Positions 1 through 8,973 of a stretch of DNA of 64,000 nucleotides are shown here, one piece after another (position 1 is the first letter of the stretch; every line of letters begins with the position of its first letter). The position numbers and the translations under genes were made by a program. The DNA comes from Catellatospora paridis. Its GTDB lineage: Bacteria > Actinomycetota > Actinomycetes > Mycobacteriales > Micromonosporaceae. The notes below the pieces were generated by a model, which did no database searches, had not been told where the DNA came from, and saw only the letters and a program-made list of their open reading frames with translations. The DNA is taken from positions 1 to 64,000 of the forward strand of contig NZ_ML769318.1 of NCBI RefSeq assembly GCF_009720365.1, given 5' to 3'.

Positions 1-2625
1 CTCACCGAGGCGCAACCGGCGGTTGAACAGGGTCTCCACCGCAAGCGCGGTCAACATACCCACCAGCACCAGCACCAGCGAGGCACCGATGACCAGCGGG
101 TCGAACGTGACACCCACCGTCAGGCCGTCGGTGAACGTCGACAGCCCCAGCGCCGGGGCGATCAAATGAGGCACGGCCATCCCGACCACCGCACCGGTCA
201 GCACCGCCACCGCCACCACCGGCATCAACTCCACCAGCAGCAGGCGGCGGCCCTGACCACGGGACAGGCCCATCGTCCGCAGCCGCGACAGCACCGTGCC
301 CCGACCCCGAGCCCCGGCCACCACCGCGAAGGCGATCGCCAGCAGCGCCAGCGCCACGCCGGCGCCCGCGCCGATGCCGTACGCGAAGCTGACCACCGCG
401 TTGATGCTGGAGTTGTCCAGCTCCGCGCGGGCCTGCTCCCATGTCGTCACCTCGGTGACCGACTCGTACGCGCGCGGCCGGAAGCCCTCGCTGGCCCAGC
501 GCTCCTGCCCGGCGTCACCGACCTCGCGCACCTTCTCCGGGTCGGGGTCGCCGGCCAGCAGGAACCCGTTCGGGTTGAGCGCCTGCTGCGCCTGGGCCGG
601 GACGGCCTGCCACGGCACGATGACGAAGTTCGACGCGCCGTTGGCGATCGGCGGGAAGCCGTCCACCACCGCGGCGACGCGGAACGGGTAGGTCCGGCCG
701 CGCAGCGAGACACTGCCGTGGTCGGTGCCCAGCAGCTTGGCGACGCCCGGGGAGACCAGCACGGGCACCGGTGAGCCGGGCGCGGCTTCGGTGAACACCT
801 TCGGCGCCGTGAAGTCGACATCCGAGGCGGAGACCACCCGCGCGTACGCCTGCCCGTCGAGCACCAGCGCGTACACCGAGCCGAGCCGCTTCTGATCGAC
901 CACCAGGTCGCTGGCCCCGTCGGCCATGTACTGGGTGACCGCCTCGACGCCGGGCACCGCGGCCAGTTCGGCCAGGGTCTTGTCGTCGAAGTAGTAGCCG
1001 TCGACCTTCATGTCGGCGGCCATGTGCAGGTCGGTGGCCCGGTCGCGGCCCTCGTCGATGGTGCCCGCCACCGCCACGCTGAACACCGCCGTGCTGACCG
1101 CGACGACCAGCACCGCGACCGGCCCGATGACCGCGCCCGCGGTGCGTCCCGCCCGGGACAGGCCGAGGAAGTTCACCGCACCGCGACCACGGGCGGCCAG
1201 CCGGCCAAGCCGGCCCACCACCGGCGGCACCAGCCGCACCATCGCCACCGCCGCACCGGCCGCCAGCAGCGCCGGCACCGCGGCCAGGTAGACGTCTACG
1301 CCGTCCGCGCCGCTGAGCCCGCGTTCGCGCAGCAGCCACACGCCCAGCCCGGCCAGCACCAGCAGGCTCAGCTCGGCGGTGCGCCGCTTCAGGCCCACCC
1401 GGGCCACGGCCATGTCGGAGCGCTCACCCGAGAAGGAGGGCTCGCGCGCCGTCCGCATGGTCATCACCGGCACGGCCAGCGCCGCCATCGCGGTGAACGC
1501 GACCAGGATCGGCCAGGTGAGTGCGGGCCGCCCCGGCACCAGCGCGCCGAGCAGCCCACCGACCACCGCCGCGGGCAGCACCGGCAGTGACTCCAGCAGG
1601 GTGTACGAGCCGATGGTGACGATGGCCCCGCCGCGTGCCCGCAGCAGCGCGAACTCGGATCGCCGCCGGGCGACGGCCACCCGGGCCGCCAGCAGCACCA
1701 GCCCGGCCAGCGTGACCAGCGCGCCCACCTGTACGACGGCCAGCAGCGCCGCCCCGGCGCGAGCCTTGTCGGCGAACTTCGCCAGCTGGGAGTCGAGGCT
1801 GGTCAGCAGGGTGCTGTCGAGCCCCTGCCGCCGGGCCACCGTGACCCCCTCGACCACGTCGGGCAGCACGCCCATGTCGAGCTTCGCCGTGTCGATCCGG
1901 TAGCGCCACTCGTAGACGATCCCGATGAAGTCCTTCAGCCGGTCGAGGCCAGGCTCGTCGGAGAAGACGACCGCCCGGAACGGGTCGCCGTCCTCGTTGG
2001 GCAGGTACGCGCGCAGCCCGAAGGGCATCGGCTCCCAGAAGGTGCCGTTCTCGTCGTGCGGCCGTACGATGCCGACGACCTCCACCGGCACCGTGCGCTG
2101 GAACAGGAACCTGCTGCCGACGTGCTGCTCCAGCCGCTCGGCGTTCCACTCCGTGAGCACGACCTCGATCGGGCCGGCGGTGCCCTGCTTGGTCTGCGGG
2201 TAGCGGCCTTCGATGAGGTCGACCTGCTCCTCCAGCCCGCTGCCGGCGCGCACGCTGAACAGCACGGCGCCCTGCTTGTTCCCGCCCGGCAGCGGGGTCC
2301 CGGTCACCCAGGACTCCTCCAGCGTCGTCGACGCGGCCCACCAGGACTGCTCGATCCGCTCCTGCACCGCCGGGTAGAGCAGCGCCCGCTGGTCCTTCAG
2401 CTTGTCCGCGGGCCGCCAGTTGGCGGTGATGTCCTTGACCCCGCGGTAGGTGAGGTCCCGGGCGGTGTAGGACAGCTGGGAGATGTCGTTGCGCAGGCCC
2501 GCGTCGGTCAGCCGGTTCGCCATCCGGGGCGCGCCGACCACCAGGATCCCGGCCAGCAGTGTCAACGTGCCGAGCAGCGCCAGCGGCCCGGCCGTGGCCC
2601 GTACCCGGGCGATCCAACCTTTCAC
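1..2625 (-). CDS. FtsX/MacB-type ABC transporter permease (3' end outside window)
   Basis: Membrane subunit of an ABC exporter or mechanotransmitter of the FtsX/MacB class. The visible 875 residues show an N-terminal membrane helix (about 10-32), a large extracytoplasmic domain (about 35-285), a block of FtsX membrane helices (about 290-500), a second soluble domain (about 520-735), and closing helices from about 738 to 830. This two-block layout is typical of actinobacterial FtsX permeases. The GTG start at 2625 overlaps the stop of the upstream permease by 4 bases, so the two are translationally coupled. The frame is still open at base 1, so a few residues are missing. No ATPase is visible; I infer it lies just beyond the window edge. 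The substrate is unknown. Confidence 0.85.
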   Translation of the reverse strand, partial: MKGWIARVRATAGPLALLGTLTLLAGILVVGAPRMANRLTDAGLRNDISQLSYTARDLTYRGVKDITANWRPADKLKDQRALLYPAVQERIEQSWWAASTTLEESWVTGTPLPGGNKQGAVLFSVRAGSGLEEQVDLIEGRYPQTKQGTAGPIEVVLTEWNAERLEQHVGSRFLFQRTVPVEVVGIVRPHDENGTFWEPMPFGLRAYLPNEDGDPFRAVVFSDEPGLDRLKDFIGIVYEWRYRIDTAKLDMGVLPDVVEGVTVARRQGLDSTLLTSLDSQLAKFADKARAGAALLAVVQVGALVTLAGLVLLAARVAVARRRSEFALLRARGGAIVTIGSYTLLESLPVLPAAVVGGLLGALVPGRPALTWPILVAFTAMAALAVPVMTMRTAREPSFSGERSDMAVARVGLKRRTAELSLLVLAGLGVWLLRERGLSGADGVDVYLAAVPALLAAGAAVAMVRLVPPVVGRLGRLAARGRGAVNFLGLSRAGRTAGAVIGPVAVLVVAVSTAVFSVAVAGTIDEGRDRATDLHMAADMKVDGYYFDDKTLAELAAVPGVEAVTQYMADGASDLVVDQKRLGSVYALVLDGQAYARVVSASDVDFTAPKVFTEAAPGSPVPVLVSPGVAKLLGTDHGSVSLRGRTYPFRVAAVVDGFPPIANGASNFVIVPWQAVPAQAQQALNPNGFLLAGDPDPEKVREVGDAGQERWASEGFRPRAYESVTEVTTWEQARAELDNSSINAVVSFAYGIGAGAGVALALLAIAFAVVAGARGRGTVLSRLRTMGLSRGQGRRLLLVELMPVVAVAVLTGAVVGMAVPHLIAPALGLSTFTDGLTVGVTFDPLVIGASLVLVLVGMLTALAVETLFNRRLRLGE

Positions 2626-5600
2626 CGGTCAGCTCCGATCCGCAGCTGGGCCGCGGCCAGCCGCTGCTGCATCGTGGTGGCCACCAGCCCGGCCATCACC
2701 AGGGTGAGGGCGAGCAGTACGGCGGCCGTGCCCAGTACGGGCAGCCAGTCCGTCGTGGTGAGCGCGGGCGGCACCGGACGGCTCGCGCTGGGGGTGAGGA
2801 TGACGAGTGGGCCGGTCGTCCGGGCGACCAGGAGGCCCACCACCAGGCCGACCGCCACGCCCAGTCCGGCCAGGAACGCCTGCTCGATCATCAGAGCGCG
2901 GGCGAGCAGGCGCGGGGTGGCGCCGAGCGTGTTCAGCACGGCGAGTTCGGCCACCCGCCGCCGGGCGGTCGCCCGCACGTCGACGGCCACGCCGACCAGG
3001 GCCAGCCCGATCGCACCGAGCGCGGCGATGAACAGGGCGATCCGGGCCCCGACGCCGAACGGGTCGTCCGCGGCGTGCACGGCCAGCGCCTGCCGGTCGA
3101 TCACCTGCAGGTTGGGCAGCGGGGCCGCCGCGGCGGCGGCCTGCGCATGCGCCGCCGGATCGGTCTGCACCCACCATTCGGTGACATTGGGCGGTCGCCA
3201 GCCGGTCTGCTGGAGCTGGGTGCTCAGCGCGGGCATGTCGAGCAGCAGCCCGGCCGGGTCCACGTCACCGGACAGCGCGGCGAGCTGCCCGACGATGTGC
3301 ACGTCGGTCTTGCTGCCCCACAGCGGGATGGTCAGCTTCGCGCCGACCTCGGTGTGCAGCGACGCCAGCGCCTCGGCGGTGGCCAGCGCCGGGACGGTGA
3401 CCGGGTCGGCCTGCTGGCGCAGCATGAACGAGTAGCGCGGGAACTCGCCGAACGAGCCCACGCTCGTCAGCTCGACCCGGGCCGTGTCGCCCTTGATCGA
3501 CGTCTGCACGTCCGAGGTCGTGGTGGGCAGGCCCCAGCGCGAGCCGCCGGCGGCGTCCAGGTCCAGCGGCGTGGCCGTGCCGCCCGCGCCGACCGTCGCG
3601 AGGCCGCTGAGCTCCCACGCGATCGGCACGCCGAATGGCATGTCCGGCCCCTCCACGGCGAACCCGGTCAGCCGCATCCCTGCGGTGCGCGGCACCGGGA
3701 CCTCGAAGGCGCGGGCGTCCGTGCCGGTCCCGCCCGCCAGCGACACCCGGTGGACCGCGCCGTGCACGTCGGTGAACACGGCGGAGGTCGCCTCGCGGGG
3801 CTGGGCGAGGAAATCCTCGTTCAGCTTGGTCACGGGGTTCAGCACGGTCACGCGCACGGAGCCGCGCAGCGCGGTGGTGCCGGCCGGCAGCTCCAGGCCC
3901 GGCTGGCGGTGGCTCTCCGCAGCCGCGGCGGCCAGCAGCGCGGACGCGTCGCCGAGATCGGCCCGCAGCCGCAGCACGCCGTCGGCGGCCGCACTGTCGA
4001 GCGCGAGCACCGTGGTCGGCGTGGCCTTCTCGCCGGTGTCCATCCGGGTCCGCCAGGCCGGCAGGGCCGAGATGACACCGGGCAGCGTCGTGACCTGGTC
4101 CACCCGTAGCGGGGGCACCGACCAGGCGGTCTCGACCAGCCGCAGGTCCGCGCCGGCGGTGTGGTCCGCCTGGTCGATCTGCGACTGCCGGGCGGTCGCG
4201 GCGAGCGTCCAGGCCAGCGTGCTGACCGCCACACTCAGCGCCAGCAGGAGCACCGGGCCGGCGTGCGGGCGGCGCCCGGCCTGCCAGACGCCCAGCTGCG
4301 CGGCGAACCACGGACGGCGGTCGACCAGCCGCTCCAGCAGCCTGGTCAGCGGCGGGAGCAGGCGCAGCGCGAGCACCGCGCCCGCGAGCACGCCGAGCGG
4401 ACCGGCCGCGGCCAGCAGCGGGTCGATGCCGAGCTGCCCGCCGAGGCCGGACAGAGGTGACTCGTACTGCTGCAGCTGGAACCAGGCCAGCAGGGCGAAG
4501 GCGATGAGCGCCAGGTCGAGGCCCGTGCGCTGGGCCGCGGCGACGCGGCTCGGCCGGGACCGGGCCGCGAGGTCGGCGACATAGGTGCCGCCACCGCGCA
4601 TGGCCGGCAGCAGCATCGCCAGTACGCAGCCCAGCCCGGCGGCCGCAGCCACGGCCACGGTGGTCGGGGTGATCCCGGCCTCCAGGCGCAGGCTGACGGC
4701 GCTCAGCGCGGGCAGCCGCTCGACGAGGCCGAGCAGCGGGCCGGTCAGCAGCGGGGCGAGCACGGCGGCGGGCGCGGCGATCAGCAGCGCCTCGCGGGCG
4801 GCCAGCCCGGCGAGCTGGCCGCGGGACGCCCCGCGGGCGCGCAGCAGCGCCGTCTCCGGCCGGCGGCCCTCGGTCAGCAGCGCGGCGAGCAGCAGCAGCG
4901 CGTATCCGCCCAGGATCGAGATGAGCAGCAGCGGGGTGAGCAGGTCCGACCGGCCGACGAGGCTGGCCTGCTGGATCCGGTCGACGAGTCGTTCCAAGTG
5001 CGTTCCCGCCTGGCCGCCGTCGCCGTAACCCAGCTCCTTGGGCACCTCGTTCAAGGTGCTCACCGCCGCGCGGGCGGCCGTGAGCTGCGACAGCTCGGCC
5101 CGGGACAGGTCCGGGGTCACCACCCAGCCGCTGTTGCCCAGGTAGGACCAGCCGCTGAAGAAGTCCTCGCGCGGCAGCACGAGCGGCCCGTACGTGCTGC
5201 GCCCGGCTTCGACGCCCTCGGCCATCTCGGGCACCAGCAGCCAGTACGGGTCCTCGGCGCGGTCGGCGGCGAAGACACCGCTGACGGTGACCCGCACGGC
5301 CTTCTTGGTGATGCCGTTGGCGAGCGGGATCTCCGAGCCGACCTGCAGGCCCAGCGCCTGCGCGGCGGCTTCGCCCACGACGACCTGAGCCGGGTTCGCC
5401 CCGGCCGCCGGCCAGTTGCCGGAGACCAGGTGGGCGTGCTCGGCCAGCTCGTCGAGGAACATGACGCGGGCGTACACGACGCCGTAGCTGTCGGGTGTCG
5501 CGGCGCCGGTGTCACCGGTGAACCGCAGGCCACTGGCGTACCCGGCGGAGGACACGGCGAGGTCGGTGTCGCCGAAGCGGGCGGCGAAGGCCGCTCGCAG

Positions 5601-5876
5601 CTTCGCATCGGTCTGGGCCCAGGACTCGGCCGAGAAGGACTTGCTGACCTCGGCGCCGCTGGAGGACCAGCCGCTGCCCCCGGTGCGGGACGGCAGGCGC
5701 ACCTGCACGGCGCGCTCGTCCGGCGGGGCCGCGGCGACGGCCGCCCGGCCACCCGCCTCGATCACCGCCCCGCTGTAGCTCGCCAGCCCCACCAGGAGCG
5801 TCGTCGAGATCAGCGCTGCCGCCGCGGCGGCAGTCAACAGGCCTTTCGCGCTGTAGGCCCGCCGACGTGCCAGCAT
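2622..5876 (-). CDS. FtsX/MacB-type ABC transporter permease, 1084 aa
   Basis: Second, longer FtsX-class permease. An N-terminal helix (about 12-33) anchors a large extracytoplasmic domain, which is followed by several groups of hydrophobic helices, including a typical FtsX block near residues 310-500 and a C-terminal block near 935-1075. The length fits the double-FtsX permeases of actinomycetes. The start has a good ribosome site (AGGGAGG, 6 bases before the ATG). It lies 119 bases downstream of the TetR gene on the same strand and overlaps the next permease by 4 bases, giving a tetR-permease-permease unit. Such sets usually export lipids, peptides or drugs or act with cell-wall enzymes; the sequence does not say which. 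Confidence 0.87.
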   Translation of the reverse strand: MLARRRAYSAKGLLTAAAAAALISTTLLVGLASYSGAVIEAGGRAAVAAAPPDERAVQVRLPSRTGGSGWSSSGAEVSKSFSAESWAQTDAKLRAAFAARFGDTDLAVSSAGYASGLRFTGDTGAATPDSYGVVYARVMFLDELAEHAHLVSGNWPAAGANPAQVVVGEAAAQALGLQVGSEIPLANGITKKAVRVTVSGVFAADRAEDPYWLLVPEMAEGVEAGRSTYGPLVLPREDFFSGWSYLGNSGWVVTPDLSRAELSQLTAARAAVSTLNEVPKELGYGDGGQAGTHLERLVDRIQQASLVGRSDLLTPLLLISILGGYALLLLAALLTEGRRPETALLRARGASRGQLAGLAAREALLIAAPAAVLAPLLTGPLLGLVERLPALSAVSLRLEAGITPTTVAVAAAAGLGCVLAMLLPAMRGGGTYVADLAARSRPSRVAAAQRTGLDLALIAFALLAWFQLQQYESPLSGLGGQLGIDPLLAAAGPLGVLAGAVLALRLLPPLTRLLERLVDRRPWFAAQLGVWQAGRRPHAGPVLLLALSVAVSTLAWTLAATARQSQIDQADHTAGADLRLVETAWSVPPLRVDQVTTLPGVISALPAWRTRMDTGEKATPTTVLALDSAAADGVLRLRADLGDASALLAAAAAESHRQPGLELPAGTTALRGSVRVTVLNPVTKLNEDFLAQPREATSAVFTDVHGAVHRVSLAGGTGTDARAFEVPVPRTAGMRLTGFAVEGPDMPFGVPIAWELSGLATVGAGGTATPLDLDAAGGSRWGLPTTTSDVQTSIKGDTARVELTSVGSFGEFPRYSFMLRQQADPVTVPALATAEALASLHTEVGAKLTIPLWGSKTDVHIVGQLAALSGDVDPAGLLLDMPALSTQLQQTGWRPPNVTEWWVQTDPAAHAQAAAAAAPLPNLQVIDRQALAVHAADDPFGVGARIALFIAALGAIGLALVGVAVDVRATARRRVAELAVLNTLGATPRLLARALMIEQAFLAGLGVAVGLVVGLLVARTTGPLVILTPSASRPVPPALTTTDWLPVLGTAAVLLALTLVMAGLVATTMQQRLAAAQLRIGADR

Positions 5877-5900
5877 GACGCCTCCCTGATCGTTTGCGCT

Positions 5901-5920
5901 TCAACCTCTGTATGAGTTGA
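5901..5920. promoter_or_regulatory. candidate TetR operator before the permease genes
   Basis: An inverted repeat with arms TCAAC and GTTGA separated by 10 bases lies 25 bases before the permease start. Its place suits a site for the adjacent TetR protein, but the arms are only 5 bp and the link is inference. Confidence 0.25.
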
Positions 5921-5995
5921 GACGACAGGGCGCAGGTTCGCAGTTAGTGACGGCTGTTACCTGAATGTGATGACCAGCGGGGTGGTATGCCCCTT

Positions 5996-6598
5996 TCACC
6001 CCGGTGGGTGAATACCGACAGTGAGCTGCGCGAATGCCGAACGGCGTACGCCGGCGAGGTCGGGGCTGTGCCCGGCGGCCCAGGACCAGAGCGCGCTGTC
6101 CCAGGCGGCCCGGGCCGCCCCGGCGACCAGCAGCGGGTACGGATGCGACTCGGGCACCCCGCAGCGCGCCGCGACGAAGGCGCCGACCAGCCCGCGCAAC
6201 TCCTCGCTGATCACCAGATAGGCACTGAGCAGGGACGGCTGCGCGTTGAGCAGGCTGAGCCGGGCCCGGATCTGGGCGAGGTCGGCCTCGTCGGTGATGT
6301 CGATCCCGTCCAGCACCGCGCGGACGGAATCCAGCGGCGCTTCGTCGGCCGGGCGGGCGGCCAGCGCGCGGCGCATCCCGTCGACGCGCTCGTGGGCGAC
6401 GTCGCCGAACAGCACATGCTGCTTGGACGAGTAGTAGCGGAAGAAGGTGCGCACCGAGACGCCCGCCTCGGCGGCGATCTCCTCGACCGTGGTCTGCTCG
6501 TAGCCCTGCCGCGCGAACAGCGCCAGCGCCGCGTCCTCCAGGGCCACGCGGGTGTGCTGTTTGTGCTGTTCCCGCCGGTTGAGCACCCGTCCGGTCAT
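5996..6598 (-). CDS. TetR family transcriptional regulator
   Basis: 200-residue DNA-binding regulator. The N-terminal third (about residues 10-60) is a typical TetR helix-turn-helix, with the conserved run ALFARQGYEQTTVEEIAAEAGVS followed by TFFRYY (the classic 'FYRYF'-type recognition-helix end). The C-terminal part is a helical ligand domain with no recognisable ligand. The ATG at 6598 has an AGGA ribosome site 8 bases upstream. It lies directly before the two permease genes on the same strand, so the usual job would be local repression of that unit and of itself, relieved by an exported compound. That is inference from position. Confidence 0.88.
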   Translation of the reverse strand: MTGRVLNRREQHKQHTRVALEDAALALFARQGYEQTTVEEIAAEAGVSVRTFFRYYSSKQHVLFGDVAHERVDGMRRALAARPADEAPLDSVRAVLDGIDITDEADLAQIRARLSLLNAQPSLLSAYLVISEELRGLVGAFVAARCGVPESHPYPLLVAGAARAAWDSALWSWAAGHSPDLAGVRRSAFAQLTVGIHPPG

Positions 6599-6693
6599 TC
6601 ACTCATCCTGAAGGCGTCGGTGCGCACCGTCAAAGTCCCGACCGGCGACCGCGGGGTTAGTCGATATAGCAGCATTCAAGTTCTATGCCCGAC

Positions 6694-6699
6694 TACGGT
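6694..6699 (+). promoter_or_regulatory. -10 box TACGGT, leaderless start
   Basis: TACGGT lies 6 bases before the ATG at 6706 with no ribosome site between. This pattern decides the start of the next gene in favour of 6706 over the upstream in-frame ATG at 6685. Confidence 0.5.
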
Positions 6700-6705
6700 C
6701 GGACC

Positions 6706-7260
6706 ATGGTCGCCCATCGGCTGGTGCGGAACCTGCTGGGAGGGGCAGCAGTCCTAGCTGCCCTGCTGCTGGTCGTCTTCGGGCTGCCGGCCATCAACCG
6801 GGCGGTGCCGACCGACCGCTCCCTGGCCGGGCGGCTGTACGAGGTGGGCGCGGGCGTCAGCGTCCAGCCGCCGCCGGGCGCCCGGGTCGACGCCAGCAAG
6901 ACCCGTCCAGGGGACGAGCGCGCCGCCGTGCTGTTCCTGGTCGGCGACGTGCGCTACGCGATCGTGGTGCAGCCGTTCGGCGGGCAGATCGCCGAGGCGG
7001 CGGACAAGCTCCGTACGAAGATCAAGGCGACACAGGGTTACCAGGTCACCGGTGACGAGGGTGCCGTCGACACGGTCAGCGGGCTGGCCGGCCTGTCCGG
7101 CGGGTACACCGCCCCGGGACGGTGCGGCCGGTATGCCGTGTTCCTCGCCGACGGCCGGTCCATCGAGGTCACCGTCAGCGGCGCGCAGCTCGAACTGCAG
7201 CGGGAACTCGCCGGCATCGACGACTCGATCAGCTCCATCCGGTACGGCGGTGTCCGGTGA
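6706..7260 (+). CDS. membrane-anchored hypothetical protein
   Basis: 184-residue protein of unknown function. It has a short basic N-terminus, one clear membrane helix (about residues 9-27, rich in A, L and V) and an extracytoplasmic domain of about 150 residues with no motif I recognise. I chose the ATG at 6706 because it sits 6 bases after a TACGGT -10 box; an in-frame ATG at 6685 would add 7 residues but would place the -10 box inside the gene. The stop overlaps the GTG start of the PrsW-type protease by 4 bases (GTGA), so the two are translated together. A partner, anchor or substrate role with that protease is possible but unproven. Confidence 0.7.
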   Translation: MVAHRLVRNLLGGAAVLAALLLVVFGLPAINRAVPTDRSLAGRLYEVGAGVSVQPPPGARVDASKTRPGDERAAVLFLVGDVRYAIVVQPFGGQIAEAADKLRTKIKATQGYQVTGDEGAVDTVSGLAGLSGGYTAPGRCGRYAVFLADGRSIEVTVSGAQLELQRELAGIDDSISSIRYGGVR

Positions 7261-8582
7261 CGGTCGCGGGCCGCTCCGGCGGGCGGCGCTGGCGGTTCTC
7301 CGTACGCCCGACGCCCCGCGCGGCGCGTGCGCTCAAGTCGCTCCAGCTGCCGGCGTTCTGGCTGCTCGGCCTGATCATGCTGGCCGGGGTGCTGCGCCTG
7401 CTGGAGATCCTGCGCGCCGACCTGGCCCGGTTCCCCGTCGCCACCACCTCGGCGGTGCTCCTGTTCGCCCTGTACGCGGTGCCGTTCTGGCTGTTCATCG
7501 CGTCCATGGACTTCCTCGAACGCGAACCGCCGCTGCTCATGGCGACCGCGTTCGCCTGGGGCGGCGCGGTGGCCACGACCGCGGCCATCCCGGGCACCCA
7601 GGCCGCGCACGACCTGATCGCCAAGCTCATCTCGCCCGCCTTCGCCGCGACCTGGGGCTCGGCCATCGCCGGGCCGACCATCGAGGAACTGCTCAAGGCG
7701 CTCGGCGTGGTGATGATCGTGCTGGTGGCCCGCAAACAGATCAACAGCGTGCTCGACGGCATGGTCTACGGCGCGCTCATCGGGCTGGGCTACCAGGTGG
7801 TCGAGGACATCGTCTTCGCGGTCAACGCGGTCGCGCTGCGCGGCCAGGGCGACGGCGTCGGCCCCGTGGTGGCCACGTTCTTCCTGCGCGGCTTCCTCGC
7901 CGGGCTGTGGAGCCACACGCTGTTCACCGCGCTCGCCGGGGCGGGCATCGCCTGGTTCGTGGTGCGCACCGACAAGCCGATGTGGTGGCGTCTCGGCGGC
8001 CTCTGCCTGGGACTGGGGCTGGCCTGGCTCACCCACTTCGTGTGGAACTCGCCGCTGTTCGCCGACGGCCTGGGCTCCGGGGCCGCCGGAGTGCTGCTCG
8101 GCATGCTCGGCAAGGGGCTGCCCGCGCTGGCCATGGTGCTGGCCCTGCTGTGGGTGGCCCGACATCGCGAGGCCCACTACTACGTCGCACAGCTGGCCCG
8201 GCTGCACGATCCGAAGATCGCCACCCCGGGCGAGCTGCAGATCATGGGCCACGGCCACCTGCGGGCCGATGCCCGGCGCTACGGCAAGGCCCGCTGTGGC
8301 CGGGCCGGCGAGCGCGCGGTACGCGGCCTGCAGACCGCCCAGGCCCGGTTCGCGGTGGAGCTGAGCCGGGTCGACCACATCGCGCCCGGCGACGCGCTGC
8401 TGGTGCACTGCCGCGACGAGGTGCTGGCCCAGCGGCAGCGCCTGGCCGACCTGGGCCACCCCGAGGCGGTCGTCTCCCCCATGCGGCCCGCCGTGCCCCG
8501 GGTGGTGGTCCTCGGGGCCCTCTTCGCGGTCGTCCTGTTCCTGCTCATCTGGCAGGCCATCCGCACCATGAACGCCGCATGA
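7257..8582 (+). CDS. PrsW family intramembrane metalloprotease
   Basis: 441-residue multi-pass membrane protein of the PrsW family, related to CPBP-type proteases; in Bacillus, PrsW cuts an anti-sigma factor within the membrane. Key motifs are visible: EELLK (Glu143-Glu144, Lys147), the family's signature, a second acidic motif YQVVEDI near 180-185, and later helices carrying His (LWSHTLF and WLTHFVW). There are about eight hydrophobic segments, and a cytoplasmic C-terminal tail of about 120 residues. The GTG start overlaps the stop of the membrane-anchored upstream gene. No sigma/anti-sigma pair lies nearby, so the substrate is unknown. A strong hairpin follows about 40 bases downstream. Confidence 0.88.
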   Translation: MTVAGRSGGRRWRFSVRPTPRAARALKSLQLPAFWLLGLIMLAGVLRLLEILRADLARFPVATTSAVLLFALYAVPFWLFIASMDFLEREPPLLMATAFAWGGAVATTAAIPGTQAAHDLIAKLISPAFAATWGSAIAGPTIEELLKALGVVMIVLVARKQINSVLDGMVYGALIGLGYQVVEDIVFAVNAVALRGQGDGVGPVVATFFLRGFLAGLWSHTLFTALAGAGIAWFVVRTDKPMWWRLGGLCLGLGLAWLTHFVWNSPLFADGLGSGAAGVLLGMLGKGLPALAMVLALLWVARHREAHYYVAQLARLHDPKIATPGELQIMGHGHLRADARRYGKARCGRAGERAVRGLQTAQARFAVELSRVDHIAPGDALLVHCRDEVLAQRQRLADLGHPEAVVSPMRPAVPRVVVLGALFAVVLFLLIWQAIRTMNAA

Positions 8583-8619
8583 CCATCGCCGCGCCCGCAC
8601 CCCGCCCCGTGCACAGAAA

Positions 8620-8678
8620 GACGTTGGCCTATCTGGATGAGGAATTCGCGATCGAACTCATCCAGATAGGCCAACGTC
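8620..8678. terminator. long perfect hairpin between convergent genes
   Basis: Arms of 21 bp (8620-8640 and 8658-8678) are perfectly complementary around a 17-base loop. It lies between the convergent PrsW gene and the small acidic protein gene, so it can serve both strands. The arms are much poorer in GC than the surroundings and no T-tract follows, so it could also be a dispersed palindromic element. Confidence 0.75.
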
Positions 8679-8702
8679 CATGAAAGGTGCAGGCGCGACG
8701 GG

Positions 8703-8939
8703 TCAGCTGGGGGCGTGGCCGCCGTCGCCGTCGACCGTGGTCTCCGGCGTGCCGTCCTGGTCGAGGTCGACCAGGGTGATGTCGACCTCGCCGTCGTGGT
8801 CGGTGTCGAACTGGAACAGGTCGGCCTTGCCGTCGCCGTCGGTGTCGGACACCCACACGTCGGTGCGGCCGTCGTTGTCGGTGTCGCCCTTGATCAGGTC
8901 GCGGCGGTCGTCGCCGCGGGTCTCCACGGACTCGCTCAT
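8703..8939 (-). CDS. small acidic protein with DxDxDG calcium-binding-type repeats
   Basis: 78-residue, strongly acidic protein. Four successive loops of the form DTDNDG, DTDGDG, DTDHDG and DLDQDG, spaced about 12-13 residues apart, alternate with short strands such as RTDVWV and KADLFQF. This is the pattern of EF-hand-like or thrombospondin-type-3 calcium loops. No signal peptide or membrane helix is seen. It has a strong ribosome site (AAGGAG, 5 bases before the ATG). It lies 34 bases after the stop of the lipoprotein gene on the same strand, so the two may share an mRNA. Calcium binding is inferred from the motif; the cellular role is unknown. Confidence 0.75.
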   Translation of the reverse strand: MSESVETRGDDRRDLIKGDTDNDGRTDVWVSDTDGDGKADLFQFDTDHDGEVDITLVDLDQDGTPETTVDGDGGHAPS

Positions 8940-8973
8940 GACTTCTCCTTAACGGGGGTCGTACCGCAACACG

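Noticed and set aside
8620-8678. Possible transposon end or attachment site.
   Set aside because: There is only one copy, no target duplication and no transposase or integrase gene nearby; a terminator or palindromic element is simpler.
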